DNA of 64,000 nt, taken from the NCBI GenBank assembly GCA_028532985.1, contig JANCIK010000003.1, positions 2,986,001 through 3,050,000 on the forward strand, given 5' to 3'. The position numbers and the translations under genes were made by a program. The stretch is from Stropharia rugosoannulata. Lineage: Eukaryota; Basidiomycota; Agaricomycetes; Agaricales; Strophariaceae. This document shows positions 35,391 to 47,032 of this stretch, piece after piece (within the stretch, counting starts at the first letter, position 1; every line of letters starts with the position of its first letter). The notes beneath the pieces were generated by a model that worked only from the letters and a program-made list of their open reading frames with translations, was not told where the DNA came from and did not search any database.

Positions 35391-35605
35391 GGGCGGCATC
35401 TTTGCTTCAGATGGTAGGGTAAAGGTAAAGAAAGGGTAGCGGGCTGAGCAGGGCTAGACGTAAGCGTGCAAGGTCAACGTTAACGTCCAAGAGCCGGAAA
35501 TGCTAGGTCGTGGGAATCTTATTTCCGTCGTCCGGGCCGTGCTCTCCCTCTCGCAATGTACGCCACAACTGCCACTTGAATGGCCCATCCATCTTTCCAC
35601 CCACT
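35391..35605. promoter_or_regulatory. Divergent promoter of uS17m and WRAP73-like gene
   Basis: 215 bases between opposite start codons. No clear TATA element; both transcripts must start within it. Confidence 0.5.
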
Positions 35606-37604
35606 ATGGATTTCACAGAGTTGTATAGGCAAACCTCTGCGCTCGTCGCGTTCAGTCCTGGGACCCATTTCCTTCTCACAGCTGTGCAGGACAGAGTTAT
35701 TGTTCGACGGACCGACACGTTCCAGATAACGCGTACATGGCCGGTGGACAGCGCCCCATCGCCTACCGAAACCGCGTCCTTTTCCCGGCCTCAGCCTAAA
35801 CAGAAAGGACAGGCGCCCCAATCCGCTGGAACAATTGCTAGTGATGGTTGGATCACTCATATCGGCTGGTCCTGTGACTCTGAATTCATTCTGGCTGCCT
35901 GCGCAAAGAGAGGCGTCGTTCACCTTTTTAAACTACGCGACGAAGACTGGCGAGGTCGTATCGATGCTGGAGCAGAAGGTGGAACATAACATGGGTTGTT
36001 TCTCTTCCTTGCTTCTCATGCTTGTTCTGGAGTTAGGCTTGGTCAAAGCACAGTGGGCTCCCGATGGACGTACTGTGGTGTGCTTCTCTGACTGGGGTGT
36101 AAGTGCTGAGATATGCTTGGAAAATGTCTGGTAAACTTGGCTTACGATAATTAGTTACGAGTATCTCTATGGTCACTAACAACGGGCTCTGCAACTTACA
36201 TTCAATTTCCAATATATCCGGACAAAGGTTTATAAACAAGATTGAATGCTGTACCTATATTGCATTCTCAGCTATTTTCTATTAGGATATGCCTTCCGAT
36301 CCGACGGTCGATACTTCGTAATCGCTGAACGACATAAATCAAAAGATACTTTGGGTGTTTATGAAGCCACCGAAGGGTACAAACTCGTTCGCGTAAGTTG
36401 TCTAGGCCCATAATTGCATAGATATCCGTGATTCACGTTGCTTATTGAAAGCATTTTCTACTGCCAACAACAACGTTTTCTTCTTTTTCATTATCGCCTA
36501 CAGGAAACCATGTCGCCGTATGGGAAGGCCCTCTGGAAGTAAGTGATTGAATGTATTGGTGTTTTCTGATGATCTTTTCTGACCTTAGCTATAGTACAAG
36601 TTACACGTAGTAACACTGGCTGGTGATACACTGACATCGTTCACACCAACTCCCGATCCAGGACTAGGAATTCGAACTGTAGCATGGCATCCGAGTGGCG
36701 TGTTCTTGGCAATTGGTGGATGGGATGACAAGGTAACCCATTACCTATGAAGGGCGTCGTTCTTTGCTTACTATGCGACAGATTCATGTTCTCGACAGTT
36801 TGAGCTGGTCGAACGTCGTAACATTGGAAATATCTACTAAAATACCGTCAACAGTGGTGAGCGATATTGTCCATGTATTTTTCGGCAATTTGTTTATGCA
36901 TGCAACCTCAGAATGTATGGCGTGAGCCTGCGAAATGGCTAGAAACGACGGAGGGTCGAGGCTTTCTATCTTGTAAGCTTTCACCGTTTTATTTCAAATG
37001 TATCTTCAACGTAAATTTTAGATGATCGTTTACAGGGTACTCAAGTGCTGAGTATCGCTAAGTCCGATCCAACAAAACCAAATCCTAAAAGCGGATTGGT
37101 GCAACTCGACTGGAATACGACAGGATCTTTGCTTTTGGCACGGTTTGGTACGAGCTCGAGCATATATCTACTTCATCACACCTAACTGGGCATAGAGAGT
37201 GTGCCTGATGCAGTGTACCTTTTTAACTTTCCTTCAGCACAAGAGAAGTTTATGCCTAGACTGAGGACGGTCTTGGTCCACTCGCAGCCTGTATTACATG
37301 CCCGATGGAACCCCGTGCGGAAAGGCAGTCTTGCACTCTCTTGCGGTAATCAGAGTGTCTACATATGGAGCGATGAATGGCAAGGCGAATTAGGAGAGGA
37401 GGAGGAGATGGCAGAATGTGTTGGTGTCCCTGCAAGTGCGTACCAGCGATTGATGAGGGGTTGTGTGGCATGATACTGACATGCTGCGTAGAAAAATTCG
37501 AGACCAAAGATCTTCAGTGGGCACCAGATGGGAAGGGATTGATTCTATTCGGGAAAGATCAGTTCTGCTGCGCATTTGAAGTCACAGAAGATGATACGAT
37601 CTGA
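35606..37604 (+). CDS. WRAP73/Wdr8-type WD40 protein
   Basis: WD-repeat protein of the WRAP73 (WDR8) family; the fission yeast member works with Msd1 at spindle pole bodies to anchor microtubule minus ends. Starts MDFTELYRQTSALVAFSPG, the conserved family N-terminus. WD-like blades are visible at VQDRVIVRRTDTFQITRTWP, ITHIGWSCDSEFILAACAKR, VKAQWAPDGRTVVCFSDWG, RVSLWSLTTGSATYIQFP, AFRSDGRYFVIAERH, TVAWHPSGVFLAIGGWDDK, LVQLDWNTTGSLLLARF and LHARWNPVRKGSLALSCGNQ. The GWDDKIHVLDSLSW segment is typical of the family. About ten short introns; all checked junctions in the first half keep frame (for example SDWG to LRVSLW over 36100-36165). The last exon ends VTEDDTI. Confidence 0.88.
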
Positions 37605-38084
37605 CACTGACACCCATCTGCCTCACCTGTCGATGTTGTCTTTAAGATGGACAACGACGTGAAATCTCTATTCCCGAACTTGGCTAGATTGTGCAGCCTT
37701 TCATATGATGCAATGTACAACGCATTTACCAAACAATAATTTCATACACAAGCCACTTGCGTTCATTGGTTTACGCTAGAACTCGTTGTTCGATGAAGCC
37801 TGTGCACCAAAGATCCTTGAACACTGCTCAGATTTGAATTTATTCTGTCATCTCTGTATATATCAGAATGCATAACTTATCCCAGGTAAGCTGTCATGTC
37901 GCTTGAGTTTTATCTATTACTTACCTCACTCACTACATACAGCTATACACAACGCGTCCAGAGTGTGATAACTTTAAGAAACAATAACTCTGTGCTGCAC
38001 TGTCACTTCATTACGTATAAGCAGCAGATCCCGGCCCCAGCAGTAAGTGATGGCTACTACTCGTGCTTGCTGCAAGCCTTCATC
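37605..38084. other. Intergenic before epoxide-hydrolase-like gene
   Basis: About 480 bases; 3' UTR of the WD40 gene plus promoter of the next. An open frame begins at 37896 upstream of the hydrolase start, but homology begins at the ATG at 38085. Confidence 0.5.
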
Positions 38085-39460
38085 ATGGAGACCGCCCACT
38101 ACAAACAGTTCACGACGTCTCGAGCGCTGACCTACACTTATTACCTGAGAGAACCACGCGCAGACGGCACTGCAGATCAAGTTCCCAATGACCCTCTGAA
38201 TCCTTTTCCTGCACTGCTCTTTCTGCATGGCTTTCCAACAAGCTCTTGCCTGTGGAAGCACCAAGTTACATACTTCCATCAAAAAGGCTTTGTCGTATGC
38301 GCACCGGACCTCCTGGGCTTTGGGCACTCTGCAAAGCCTTATGACACTGCGGCATACCGGGCAAGTCTTGTCTGCAAGGATATTATTGAGATATTAGATA
38401 GGGAATCGCTGGACAAACTCATCGTGGTAGGTCATGACCTGTGAGTCCTTAAATTTCTTGATAGGCAAGATGCTCACTGTTCTACCCTCCGCGTCTTTTC
38501 AGAGGATCCAAAATCGCATCTCGACTGGCCAACTTCTACCCCAAGCGCTTTGTCGCGTACGCATTTCTGGCAGTGCCGTACAGTGCACCGCGGCCAAAGC
38601 CGATGGAGTTTAGTTTGAAGTTGGTCAGTACTTTTTGCCATTTTCCTGAAAAACGCGAAACTAAATTTTCAACGACCTTGTGTAAGACTAAAAAGATGTG
38701 CGGCTATGAGCTCTACGGGCACATAAGCTTTTACGCCGAAGCTGATGCCGAAATAATCATACAGAAGCACGTAAGTGTTGCTCACTCATGTACCTGATCA
38801 AATGGCTAATAACTAAATTGTGCTGAAGCTGGAATCGTTTTTCTGTGCCATGTTTCCGAGCGACCCTAAATTGCGTGCTACGCAAGTCGCTCCGGTTGGG
38901 GCCCTGAGGTCCTGGCTCGGGCGCGATGCTAAAACACGAATTCCTGCATATGCAGCTGAGGTGACCATGATTTTTGCAATTATCTTTGTGCGCATCCTCA
39001 TTCCTTACAAAATCAATGAATAGGAAATCTTGGGATGGAAAAATTCGTTATGCCAGAATGGCCGCGTGCCCGCTTTATGTTGGTATAAGGTAAGCAATTG
39101 CACACGTTCCATTATGAATCGTTCAACTGATATTATTGAAATTTGCAGGCACTGGTATCAGAGCTCAACATGGATGATGACAATGGTGAGGCAATAATAT
39201 AGCATTGTCTTCCAGTTTTGACCGACGTTTTATTTATGGTAGAGATTTCGAAGGAAAGATATTCCTTGCATCAGCCTGTCTTTTTCGCTGCTGCAATCCA
39301 TGATTATATTTCCCTTTCCATACTTGGTACTGCTATCACCAATTACCATTGCAAAAATGCGACAATACGCGAAATTCTGGACGGCCACTGGCTGATGCTT
39401 TCTTCACCGGATGAGGTAAACGCTGCACTCTTTTCCTGGATTATGGATCACATACAATAG
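38085..39460 (+). CDS. Epoxide-hydrolase-like alpha/beta hydrolase
   Basis: Alpha/beta hydrolase with an aspartate nucleophile, of the soluble epoxide hydrolase / haloalkane dehalogenase group; cytosolic, no signal peptide. Motifs: ALLFLHGFPTSSCLWKHQ (HGFP oxyanion hole), FVVCAPDLLGFGHSAKP, then GHDL joined to GSKIASRLANFYP across an intron, giving the GHDLG nucleophile elbow. Later exons contain YELYGHISFYAEADAEIII, LRSWLGRDAKTRIPAYAAE and the catalytic-His segment LDGHWLMLSSPDEVNAAL. About eight exons separated by 50-70 base introns; each junction I followed kept frame. The cap region has conserved aromatic residues but I cannot tell the substrate. Likely intact. Confidence 0.87.
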
Positions 39461-39969
39461 TTCCTAAAGTCGACTGGTTTAAGTACAGTATATGTAATCA
39501 TGTACAAAATAATTGTTTATATGAGAGAATGAGGAAGGCAAGAGGAAGGTTGAGTTGTAGTAGTGTTCGGTTGAGGACTCCCAAACTGACCGATCGGCCG
39601 CGCGGCCGCTCGGCCTGTCGGCTGTCCAAGTGCATTGCTCACTAATCCGTCCCGCGGCCTGGACGCGGCTGCGCTCCGGCTATGATGACGCGGTCAGGAC
39701 GTTATTCTTGACATGTTTTGACTGTGAAGCTCTAACAAACTGTACTGAAAACATGCATTTACATTCAAAGCCGATTGATGGAGCCCTGGAGGAATGACGA
39801 GGCGCAATGGCTACGTCCAGCCTCGCCAGCAAACCTCTCGGCAAGGCCATTGTGTGGCGCGCAACGGAACCGGATGGGATGATTATGTAACAAACCTTTC
39901 CGTGCCCAAACGGGTGGAATCTGAAATGACGACCATTTGAAGGACTGTCTCCTTCTTCCCATCTCTCCC
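39461..39969. other. Intergenic before m-AAA protease gene
   Basis: About 510 bases; the middle is unusually GC-rich (39580-39710) compared with other gaps here and includes a perfect palindrome listed separately. Promoter of the protease gene lies here. Confidence 0.5.
39595..39608. repeat. 14-bp perfect GC palindrome
   Basis: CGGCCGCGCGGCCG reads the same on both strands and sits in a GC-rich patch about 360 bases upstream of the m-AAA protease ATG. It could be a binding site for a dimeric zinc-cluster-type factor or chance in GC-rich DNA. Confidence 0.5.
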
Positions 39970-42444
39970 ATGCTTCACCGTTCAGCCAGGGCAGCGCGGC
40001 TGCTCAGACCACCCAGAGTATCTAGACTCGTGCCTAGGGTAGCAAACACATACGGTACTCCTTCCGCGCCCCCTCCCAATGACCAGAGCAAGAAGGAACC
40101 GCAGGTAGGTGCGGAGAAGAATAAAGGAAAAGATGTAGAGAAGGAGAACGACAAGCCAGAGGTCCCGAAGGACTTTCCGAGGGCGCTTGAAGGATTCTTC
40201 CAGGCTTACCAGCAGTCTCAGAAGAAACAACATTCCCAACAGTCTGAAGATTCTGGGAAGAAAGGTTCAGAGCAGAATCGCCAGCGACGCAGTAATGAAG
40301 AGCCTCCTCCGGGTGGCGGTTTCAACAATCCGCAATTAACCATTCTTATGGCTTCTGCCATTGCATACTTGGCTTGGTCTAACTCAAGCCTACATCAATC
40401 ACGCGAAATCACCTGGCAGGAATTTAGAACCGCTTTCCTCGACAAGGGTCTTGTTGACAGTCTCACCGTCATTAACAAGCAGCAAGTCCGCGTCAAACTT
40501 CACTCAAATGCTACTGGATCGATGCATACAAGTAACGTTCCAGGAGGAGAATTCTACTTCTCGATAGGCAGCGTCGAAGCATTCGAACGTAAATTGGATG
40601 ATGCCCAAACTGAGTTGGGCATTCCCAGCGGAGAGCGTATACCCGTATCCTATCAGGAGGAGATATCAACTGCTGGGGCTCTTCTCAACTTCGCACCCAC
40701 ATTGCTGCTTCTTGGAGCCCTTTATTGGATGTCAAGGCGTGGCTCTGGTGGTGGTAGTGGGGGTATTTTCAGCATCGGCAAGAGCAGAGCCAAGATGTTC
40801 AATAAAGACAACGAGGTCAAAACGAAGTTCAAAGACGTCGCTGGTATGGATGAAGCCAAGGAAGAAATTATGGAGTTCGTTCAATTCCTTAAGAACCCTC
40901 ACAAGTACGAGAAACTAGGAGCCAAAATTCCCCGAGGCGCAATTCTTTCTGGACCGCCTGGTACTGGTAAAACGCTGCTAGCAAAGGCAACCGCCGGAGA
41001 GGCTTCCGTACCCTTCCTGTCGGTTTCTGGATCTGAATTCGTAGAAATGTTCGTCGGTGTCGGTTCATCGCGCGTGCGTGATCTATTTGCCTCGGCGAAG
41101 AAGAACGCTCCTTGTATAATCTTCATCGACGAAATTGATGCCATCGGTAAAGCCAGAGGAAAAGGAGGTTCACTAGGCGGCAACGACGAGCGAGAGTCCA
41201 CGCTGAACCAACTTCTTGTCGAAATGGATGGTTTCGGAACCAACGAACACATTGTTGTTCTAGCTGGTACCAACCGACCGGACGTTCTAGATCCTGCCCT
41301 CATGCGCCCCGGCCGCTTCGATAGGCATATTGCGATCGATCGACCCGACGTGTCTGGAAGGAAAGGTATCTACCTCGTTCATCTCGGCCCTCTCCGTCTC
41401 GAGGAGTCTCTCAAGGCAGATATTTCCTCGTTTGCCCAGAAGTTGGCAGTCCTTACCCCCGGCTTTTCTGGTGCTGACATCGCAAACGTCTGCAATGAAG
41501 CTGCTCTGCACGCTGCTCGTAGGGGTACCGAATTTGTGCAGTCAATTGATTTCGACACTGCCATTGAACGTGTTATTGTTGGTTTGGAGAAGAAGAGCCG
41601 AGTGCTGAGCCCCGAGGAAAAGAAGACAGTCGCATACCATGAAGCTGGCCACGCTATCTGTGGATGGTTCTTGGAACATGCTGATCCCCTTCTCAAAGTT
41701 AGCATTATTCCCAGAGGTGCGGGTGCCTTGGGTTATGCTCAAGTAAGTGTTTCATTCTGATTGTATACATTCAATTCCTGATGCAGATACAACTAGTATC
41801 TTCCCCCGGACCGTTATCTCCTTTCAACACCTCAAATGGCGGATCGCATTTGCATGACCTTGGGCGGTCGCGTGTCCGAGGAAATCTTCTTCGGCGCTGA
41901 GAACATTACCACTGGTGCTCAGGATGATCTGCAGAAAATCACTCGAATGGCCTTCGAGGCGTGCGCCAACTATGGCATGAATGATGTTATTGGGCCTGTA
42001 AGTTATGGAGGCGACCGCGCGACCAAAGAGAACTGGACAAAACCGTTCAGTGAGAAAACGGCCGAAATGCTTGACTATGAAGTCCGCAAGATGATCATTA
42101 ACGCATACGACCGTACCCGCGATCTGCTGACCAAGCATCGGGAAGACGTAGAAAAGGTGGCGAAGTTGCTCCTAGAGAAGGAAGTGATCACTCGGTAAGC
42201 AGTACAAATCCGCGCTGTGTGTATACTTTCCTGACAAGATCTCAGTGAGGACATGATCAATCTCCTCGGCAAGCGACCATTCGTTGGCAAGTCTGACGAC
42301 ATGGACAAGTGGCTTGACGAGAATCGCGGACAAAAGCTTGCTCCCCCACCAATAGAGAATAGGCCACAATTGCCTGAGTCTGATGAATCTCTGCCATCGG
42401 CGGCTCCTGCTTTCAAGCAACTAGACGATAAAGCTCCACTTTGA
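39970..42444 (+). CDS. AFG3: Mitochondrial m-AAA protease subunit (AFG3/YTA10 type)
   Basis: FtsH-type AAA+ zinc protease of the inner mitochondrial membrane facing the matrix; degrades unassembled membrane proteins and matures some ribosomal proteins. Exons 39970-41742, 41797-42194 and 42246-42444 give about 789 residues. The N-terminus ([20 protein letters not shown]) is a presequence. Two transmembrane segments flank the intermembrane FtsH_ext domain ([31 protein letters not shown]). The AAA module shows [13 protein letters not shown] (Walker A), [12 protein letters not shown] (Walker B), the second-region-of-homology [20 protein letters not shown], and the protease motif AYHEAGHAI (HEAGH zinc site). 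The second intron acceptor at TAG 41794-41796 restores [14 protein letters not shown]. It has the m-AAA glycine-rich linker ([20 protein letters not shown]). Confidence 0.95.
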
Positions 42445-42563
42445 GCTTCAACTAATCGCACATCACATTTGTATTTTAATCTAATCAGTAGTGTCACGAC
42501 AATATCCACTCATTCACATGCCCATTGATCAAATACTTATACTATACAGATATTTCATGGCTT

Positions 42564-44954
42564 TCATAGTGTGTATCTGAATCCACTCCAAGCATCGCCT
42601 TTGTCTTTCTTAGCCGCATCCTCGCTATCGTAGGTTCCATTCTTCTCATGTCCTCTTTTGCTCTCCGTACCTAGAATAATCTCGTCTCTTTCCCCCCGAT
42701 CACGACGCTTGTTCTCTCGCTTGAGGAGAGTGGCGTATATGATGGAACATATCAAGCCTATTGCTATATAGGCAAAAACAACACCGTGTCCGAGTCTGTA
42801 CCGCGGGCGGTCCTGTGCACGATACTTCAGATCAAGGGTCAGCTTTTCGATGACAGGCGTTGATGGAGAGAGGTCCTTACAATGTTGGCTGTGATTGCTC
42901 CATTTATGTTGCCAAATCCAATTGCCATTCCCAGAGTCACAGCACGTTTATAAGATCCTTCTACGTTGCTGGCGACCCATGCAACAGAGTTAGCTGGATA
43001 TTTTATTTTCGGAAGTAAATAATGGGTTCCAAGATGAAACTGAGTGCAAAGAACGTACGGATAGTGGGATATATGGCCCTGATAATGCGCGTCATATTAT
43101 ATACTGGTCAAGCAAAGGGACAATTAAATTGACTTACGAGACGGCTAGATAAACTGCGAAGTAGGAAAGTGCAGGTGTACGGGAACCAAGGAGGATAGCG
43201 TACGCAATCAATCCTACTGAGAAAAGGGCACTGGTTTGAGGTAAGTATTCGGTACTTCTGCGACGTATTTCCACCCACTAATTGATAAGTCGGCGAGAGC
43301 CGAGCCTGTCGCCCAAAAATCCGATTACACATGTCATAAAGCAGCCCCAGGCATAAACAGGCACTGATAAAAGGTTGGCAGTTGTGGCCCGGAACCCTAC
43401 AAAGTTGTTTTATTCACATCAGAAAGAAGTGAATGCGAGTCCAAGCTACCTAGCTTTGAAATGGTTAGGAAGTGATATATATCCGCAAATACTAACAACT
43501 TACTTCATTTATAATTGTAGGAAGGAAGAGTGAAAAGGCATATAGAGGCCCATCGCTGGGATGCATATTAGCAGAAACTTACAAGTGTCATTCTGGGGGT
43601 CCTTACAATCCCATGTACAAACCCACTTTGAGCAAACGAGTGAGTATGTCATCGCTGCAGCAGGACAGGTGTACTTACTTGCAACCCAAGTCTTCCAGTC
43701 TTTTAGACTTTGAATGACGAATTTATACTGGAATTGTTCTCCCCCAGCACTGAGTTTCATGTCATTTTCGAGGCGTCTAATAACGAAAGCCCCTGCTGCG
43801 ATGTCAATCAAGGTAGTATAGCAGAGCCAATGCCACTCACGTTCCTCTTCAGTCAAAAACTTGGCTGTAGTTGGGAAGTCTGAAATGACCCAATATGACG
43901 CGACAGAAAATATGATTGTGGCTAGGCCTTCAAGGATAAATATCCACTGCCAACCTGTCCTGTCTCGTCAGCGACCTTGTCTGTTCCAAATATAAGTATT
44001 GTGAGAACCTTCCTTGCCACCAATTCCATTCATATTGGAGATGGCTGCTGCCAACAGGCCGCCTGAGTTTTTAGATTAGCCTGAGTCAGCTTTCTTCCAT
44101 TTTATTCTCACTGAAGGCTCCCGCGACAGTCGCTGAGGAGAAAAATGCAGCAACACGCGTTCCCATTTCAGAACGCTTGTACCAACTGAATTAGGCAGGT
44201 ATTATAAGATTCTTAACATCGAACAGGTTAATCAACTGACCTCGAGATGTAAAACACGATGCCAGGGTACAAGCCAGCTTCGGCCGTTCCTAACAACACG
44301 CGCACAGCTGAAGAGCGATAGCATCTCAGTAAGTATTATGGGAGCCAGGCTTGAGCCAGGCCGTAGAAAATAAGCTTACTGATGAGGCCGCCATAGTTTT
44401 CGATGAAGCCGTGGAAAGTCTAATTAGAGATCGTGAATGATGTAATCTAAAGGAATGAGTGACACGTACCATGACAAGGCCCCAAGCCAGCATCATGGAA
44501 GAGAGGTAAATAGACGGACGAAAACGGCGGAGAAACACATTGCTCAACGGCTGTAAGAAATTAAATTTACTGGTAAGCGACAAATAGGGTTATTGAGTGG
44601 TGTATGTTTACCTCTAGAAGAGCGTATGGAAAGAAAAACACGGTCAAAGCAATGAGATATTGATTATCTGTGATACCAATGGAACTCTCGAGGTTGTAGA
44701 GCTGCCATAAAATGAACGATGAGTCGGTTCAGAGCTTGCGACTGTCATAGGGCTGACAAGCGTACCTTGGCGTTGCCTATGCTTCCTCTATCCAGGAAGT
44801 TAAGCAAATACAAAACGGATAGCCATGGGATAACGTGGAGGTCGATCTTCCAGAGCAGCTTGCGCTCATCAATTCCTCCAAACTCCGAATCTAGACTGGA
44901 AGACTGTGCATCGTTCTCCTTGACGTCATCCTTAGCGATTGACTGGGTGTTCAT
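42564..44954 (-). CDS. DAL5-like MFS permease (allantoate/anion:cation symporter)
   Basis: Major facilitator of the anion:cation symporter family, which in fungi includes allantoate (Dal5), nicotinate and vitamin transporters, in the plasma membrane. Start MNTQSIAKDD; the first membrane helix follows LLWKIDLHVIPWLSVLYLLN FLDRGSIGNAK, the family signature. Further pieces: NQYLIALTVFFFPYALLE, PLSNVFLRRFRPSIYLSSMM, RVLLGTAEAGLYP-type sequence near 44270-44290, WYKRSEMGTRVAAFFSSATV, GWQWIFILEGLATIIFSVAS and a cytosolic loop LTEEEREWVIRRLENDM. The hydrophilic C-terminus ends DAWSGFRYTL, like many Dal5 relatives. About ten introns. The stop is only 119 bases from the m-AAA protease stop on the other strand. 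UreD lies directly upstream on the same strand. Confidence 0.86.
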
Positions 44955-45580
44955 TGCAGAGGGTGATACAGGAAGGCAGGGCAATCGAGACCTTGAAGTT
45001 GTCCATTTTATGAAGCGTTCATATACACCCCGGGATAACGCCCTTTCCGAAGATTTTCAATCCTCTGATCCACATCGTCTCACGATAAGCAAAAGTGTTA
45101 AAACACCAAATGGCGTTGCTTTGCCGGGATCTTGGGAAATAAGCCAGTTAAGAATGCAACATCGAAACGGGCATCCGGGTCTATAGCCGATGTCCGGAAT
45201 ACGCCTGGTGTAAAGCCACAACTCAACTGCCTTTCCCTGAAAGTGGGATAACAGTTGAAAGCAAAATGTGCCATAGATAGATCGGAGATAGCAGTAGATC
45301 TGTCAAGGCTCGGAAAACAATAGAGATGTAGCTAGCACGTACAGGGACGCTGCACACACGTATTTCCCTGGTCATTCCGTCCCCAGTGCCTCACAAACTT
45401 GTGAATGATCTGGACGAGAGTTCTTGGATGCCGTAAAAGTAAAGCATGATACTTGTCACTATAAATAAATTCCTAGTAGATTTTCGGAATGAAGACCTCA
45501 GATTAACTTCAGTCAACTGTGATGAAAAAGTGATGTATGTCCAAAGGCACACCTTCATGTACTTCATGTACACGGAACGG
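44955..45580. other. Intergenic between UreD and the permease gene
   Basis: About 625 bases, the permease promoter and UreD 3' UTR (both minus strand). GATA tetramers occur, for example near 45274-45288, which would fit nitrogen control by GATA factors, but such short words are frequent by chance. No gene seen. Confidence 0.5.
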
Positions 45581-46567
45581 TCAAGGAAATGCACGTCGAA
45601 GGGCATCCAGGCCAATTACTGCCTCGAGCCCACGCAACGCGTCCTTCAGCCACTCTTTCACCATTTCCGACTCCATCCCGCCAATGCGAATGACCACGCC
45701 CGTGCTGCTATCGTCAATTGAACTCATAGACCAAATTAGGGGGTCTTGAGTTTTAGCTTTGAAGACCGAGATCTTATCGTATTGTTGTTTGATGTCTTTG
45801 ATGATGCATTGGACTTGTGGGCCTAAGAGGATAAGCATAGCATAGCATGCGTAGGGCTGCAGTCGCTCGCGCAACGAACGGTGAGGAATCTTTGCGCTGA
45901 CTACAGGATCATCCAGCAGCATCACATCCTTTGCAATACGGTAGGTATCGTGGAAGATCTCATTCATACTGTAATAGTGCGTGAATGCCCAGTCTTCACC
46001 CAGAGCATGGCGTCCGGACGTTATCCAATCCAGGATCACAGCGGAGCCATTGTCTTGAATGTAGAATCGCTGGAATTGGTTGTACTGTGCGTCGCGAAAG
46101 CACGTAACAGGTTCCGGAAGGAGCAACAGTAGGCCACGGTCCGCGACGGTGAAGTCGAAAGACTGCCTTGTGATGAGCGGGAGATCACTATCTCGGGGAG
46201 CATTGTCTGGATTGACTTTGACAGACGCGAGGGGTATCCCCGAACGAGTTTTGAACACCTTCGTGGTGCCCTACAGACAGTAGTGAGGCACTCTCTGCTA
46301 TTACGACGCGCAAGTACGTACTTGAGACAGCAGCATCAGTCGCGCGCCGCACTCCACATTGACCGTGATGTCGACTTCATCTCCTCCCACCAGCCCCCCT
46401 CCATACGTAAGCAGATAAACAATTGCAGTGGCATCTTGGATGTACGGGGACAGGAGTTTCAACGGATAGGTGTATGAGAACTCCGAAAGGACTGCTCTTT
46501 TAGCATGATGAGCTACCGTAATCCGTCCGCCGCCTGCGTGAATCCGATGGACAAAAGGAACCTGCAT
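45581..46567 (-). CDS. ureD: Urease accessory protein UreD
   Basis: UreD/UreH-type chaperone that, with UreF and UreG, delivers nickel into apo-urease in the cytosol. Two exons, 46567-46322 and 46270-45581, give about 311 residues. Motifs: GGGRITVAHHAKRAVLSEFS, YPLKLLSPY, VYLLTYGGGLVGGDEVDITV (conserved YGGG.V.GD), ARLMLLSQGTTKVFKTR, PEPVTCFRDAQYNQFQRFYI, LDWITSGRHALGEDWAF and the C-terminal MVKEWLKDALRGLEAVIGLD. All conserved blocks are present, so the gene looks intact. Its neighbour downstream on the same strand is a DAL5-like permease, a plausible supplier of ureide nitrogen. Fungal urease itself is not in the window. Confidence 0.93.
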
Positions 46568-47032
46568 GGCTGGGACATCAGTACAGCCGGAATTGGCCTG
46601 ATACCGTGTCTAAATACTTATATCACCTCCTATGCCCATGTTTTGATAACAGCTTGCCCGATAAGTACTGTAATGGGTGTGATGTGGTAATGGCGAAAAG
46701 CCAAATTGTCTAAACACCTGGCAACAACTTGGGTCGAAGTGATTTCAAGAAATTGTATTATGAGTATTATCAGACATAGACGTCCATATCCATATATACG
46801 CGGAAGTGAAATGCATGTAGAAATCCACTGGAAAAAAAGAGAAAAGTGTACAAATGAGTGTGTGGTGGCATTATAGTGATTGTGCGCAGACTGAATAAAC
46901 AATACGAAGGTATCAAAACAACATAACAAGCGGAGAGAAAACACGAATGCATACAACTTGGCAAAAAGTAGGCGCCAAATGGGTAAATGAGAGAGTGACA
47001 TATTAATCGAAAAGAGAATAGTAATCAAGAAT
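46568..47032. other. Intergenic between Byr4 and UreD
   Basis: 465 bases with the UreD promoter and Byr4 3' UTR. A long open frame across this stretch on the minus strand continues out of the Byr4 coding region in another frame and has no family motif. Confidence 0.5.
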
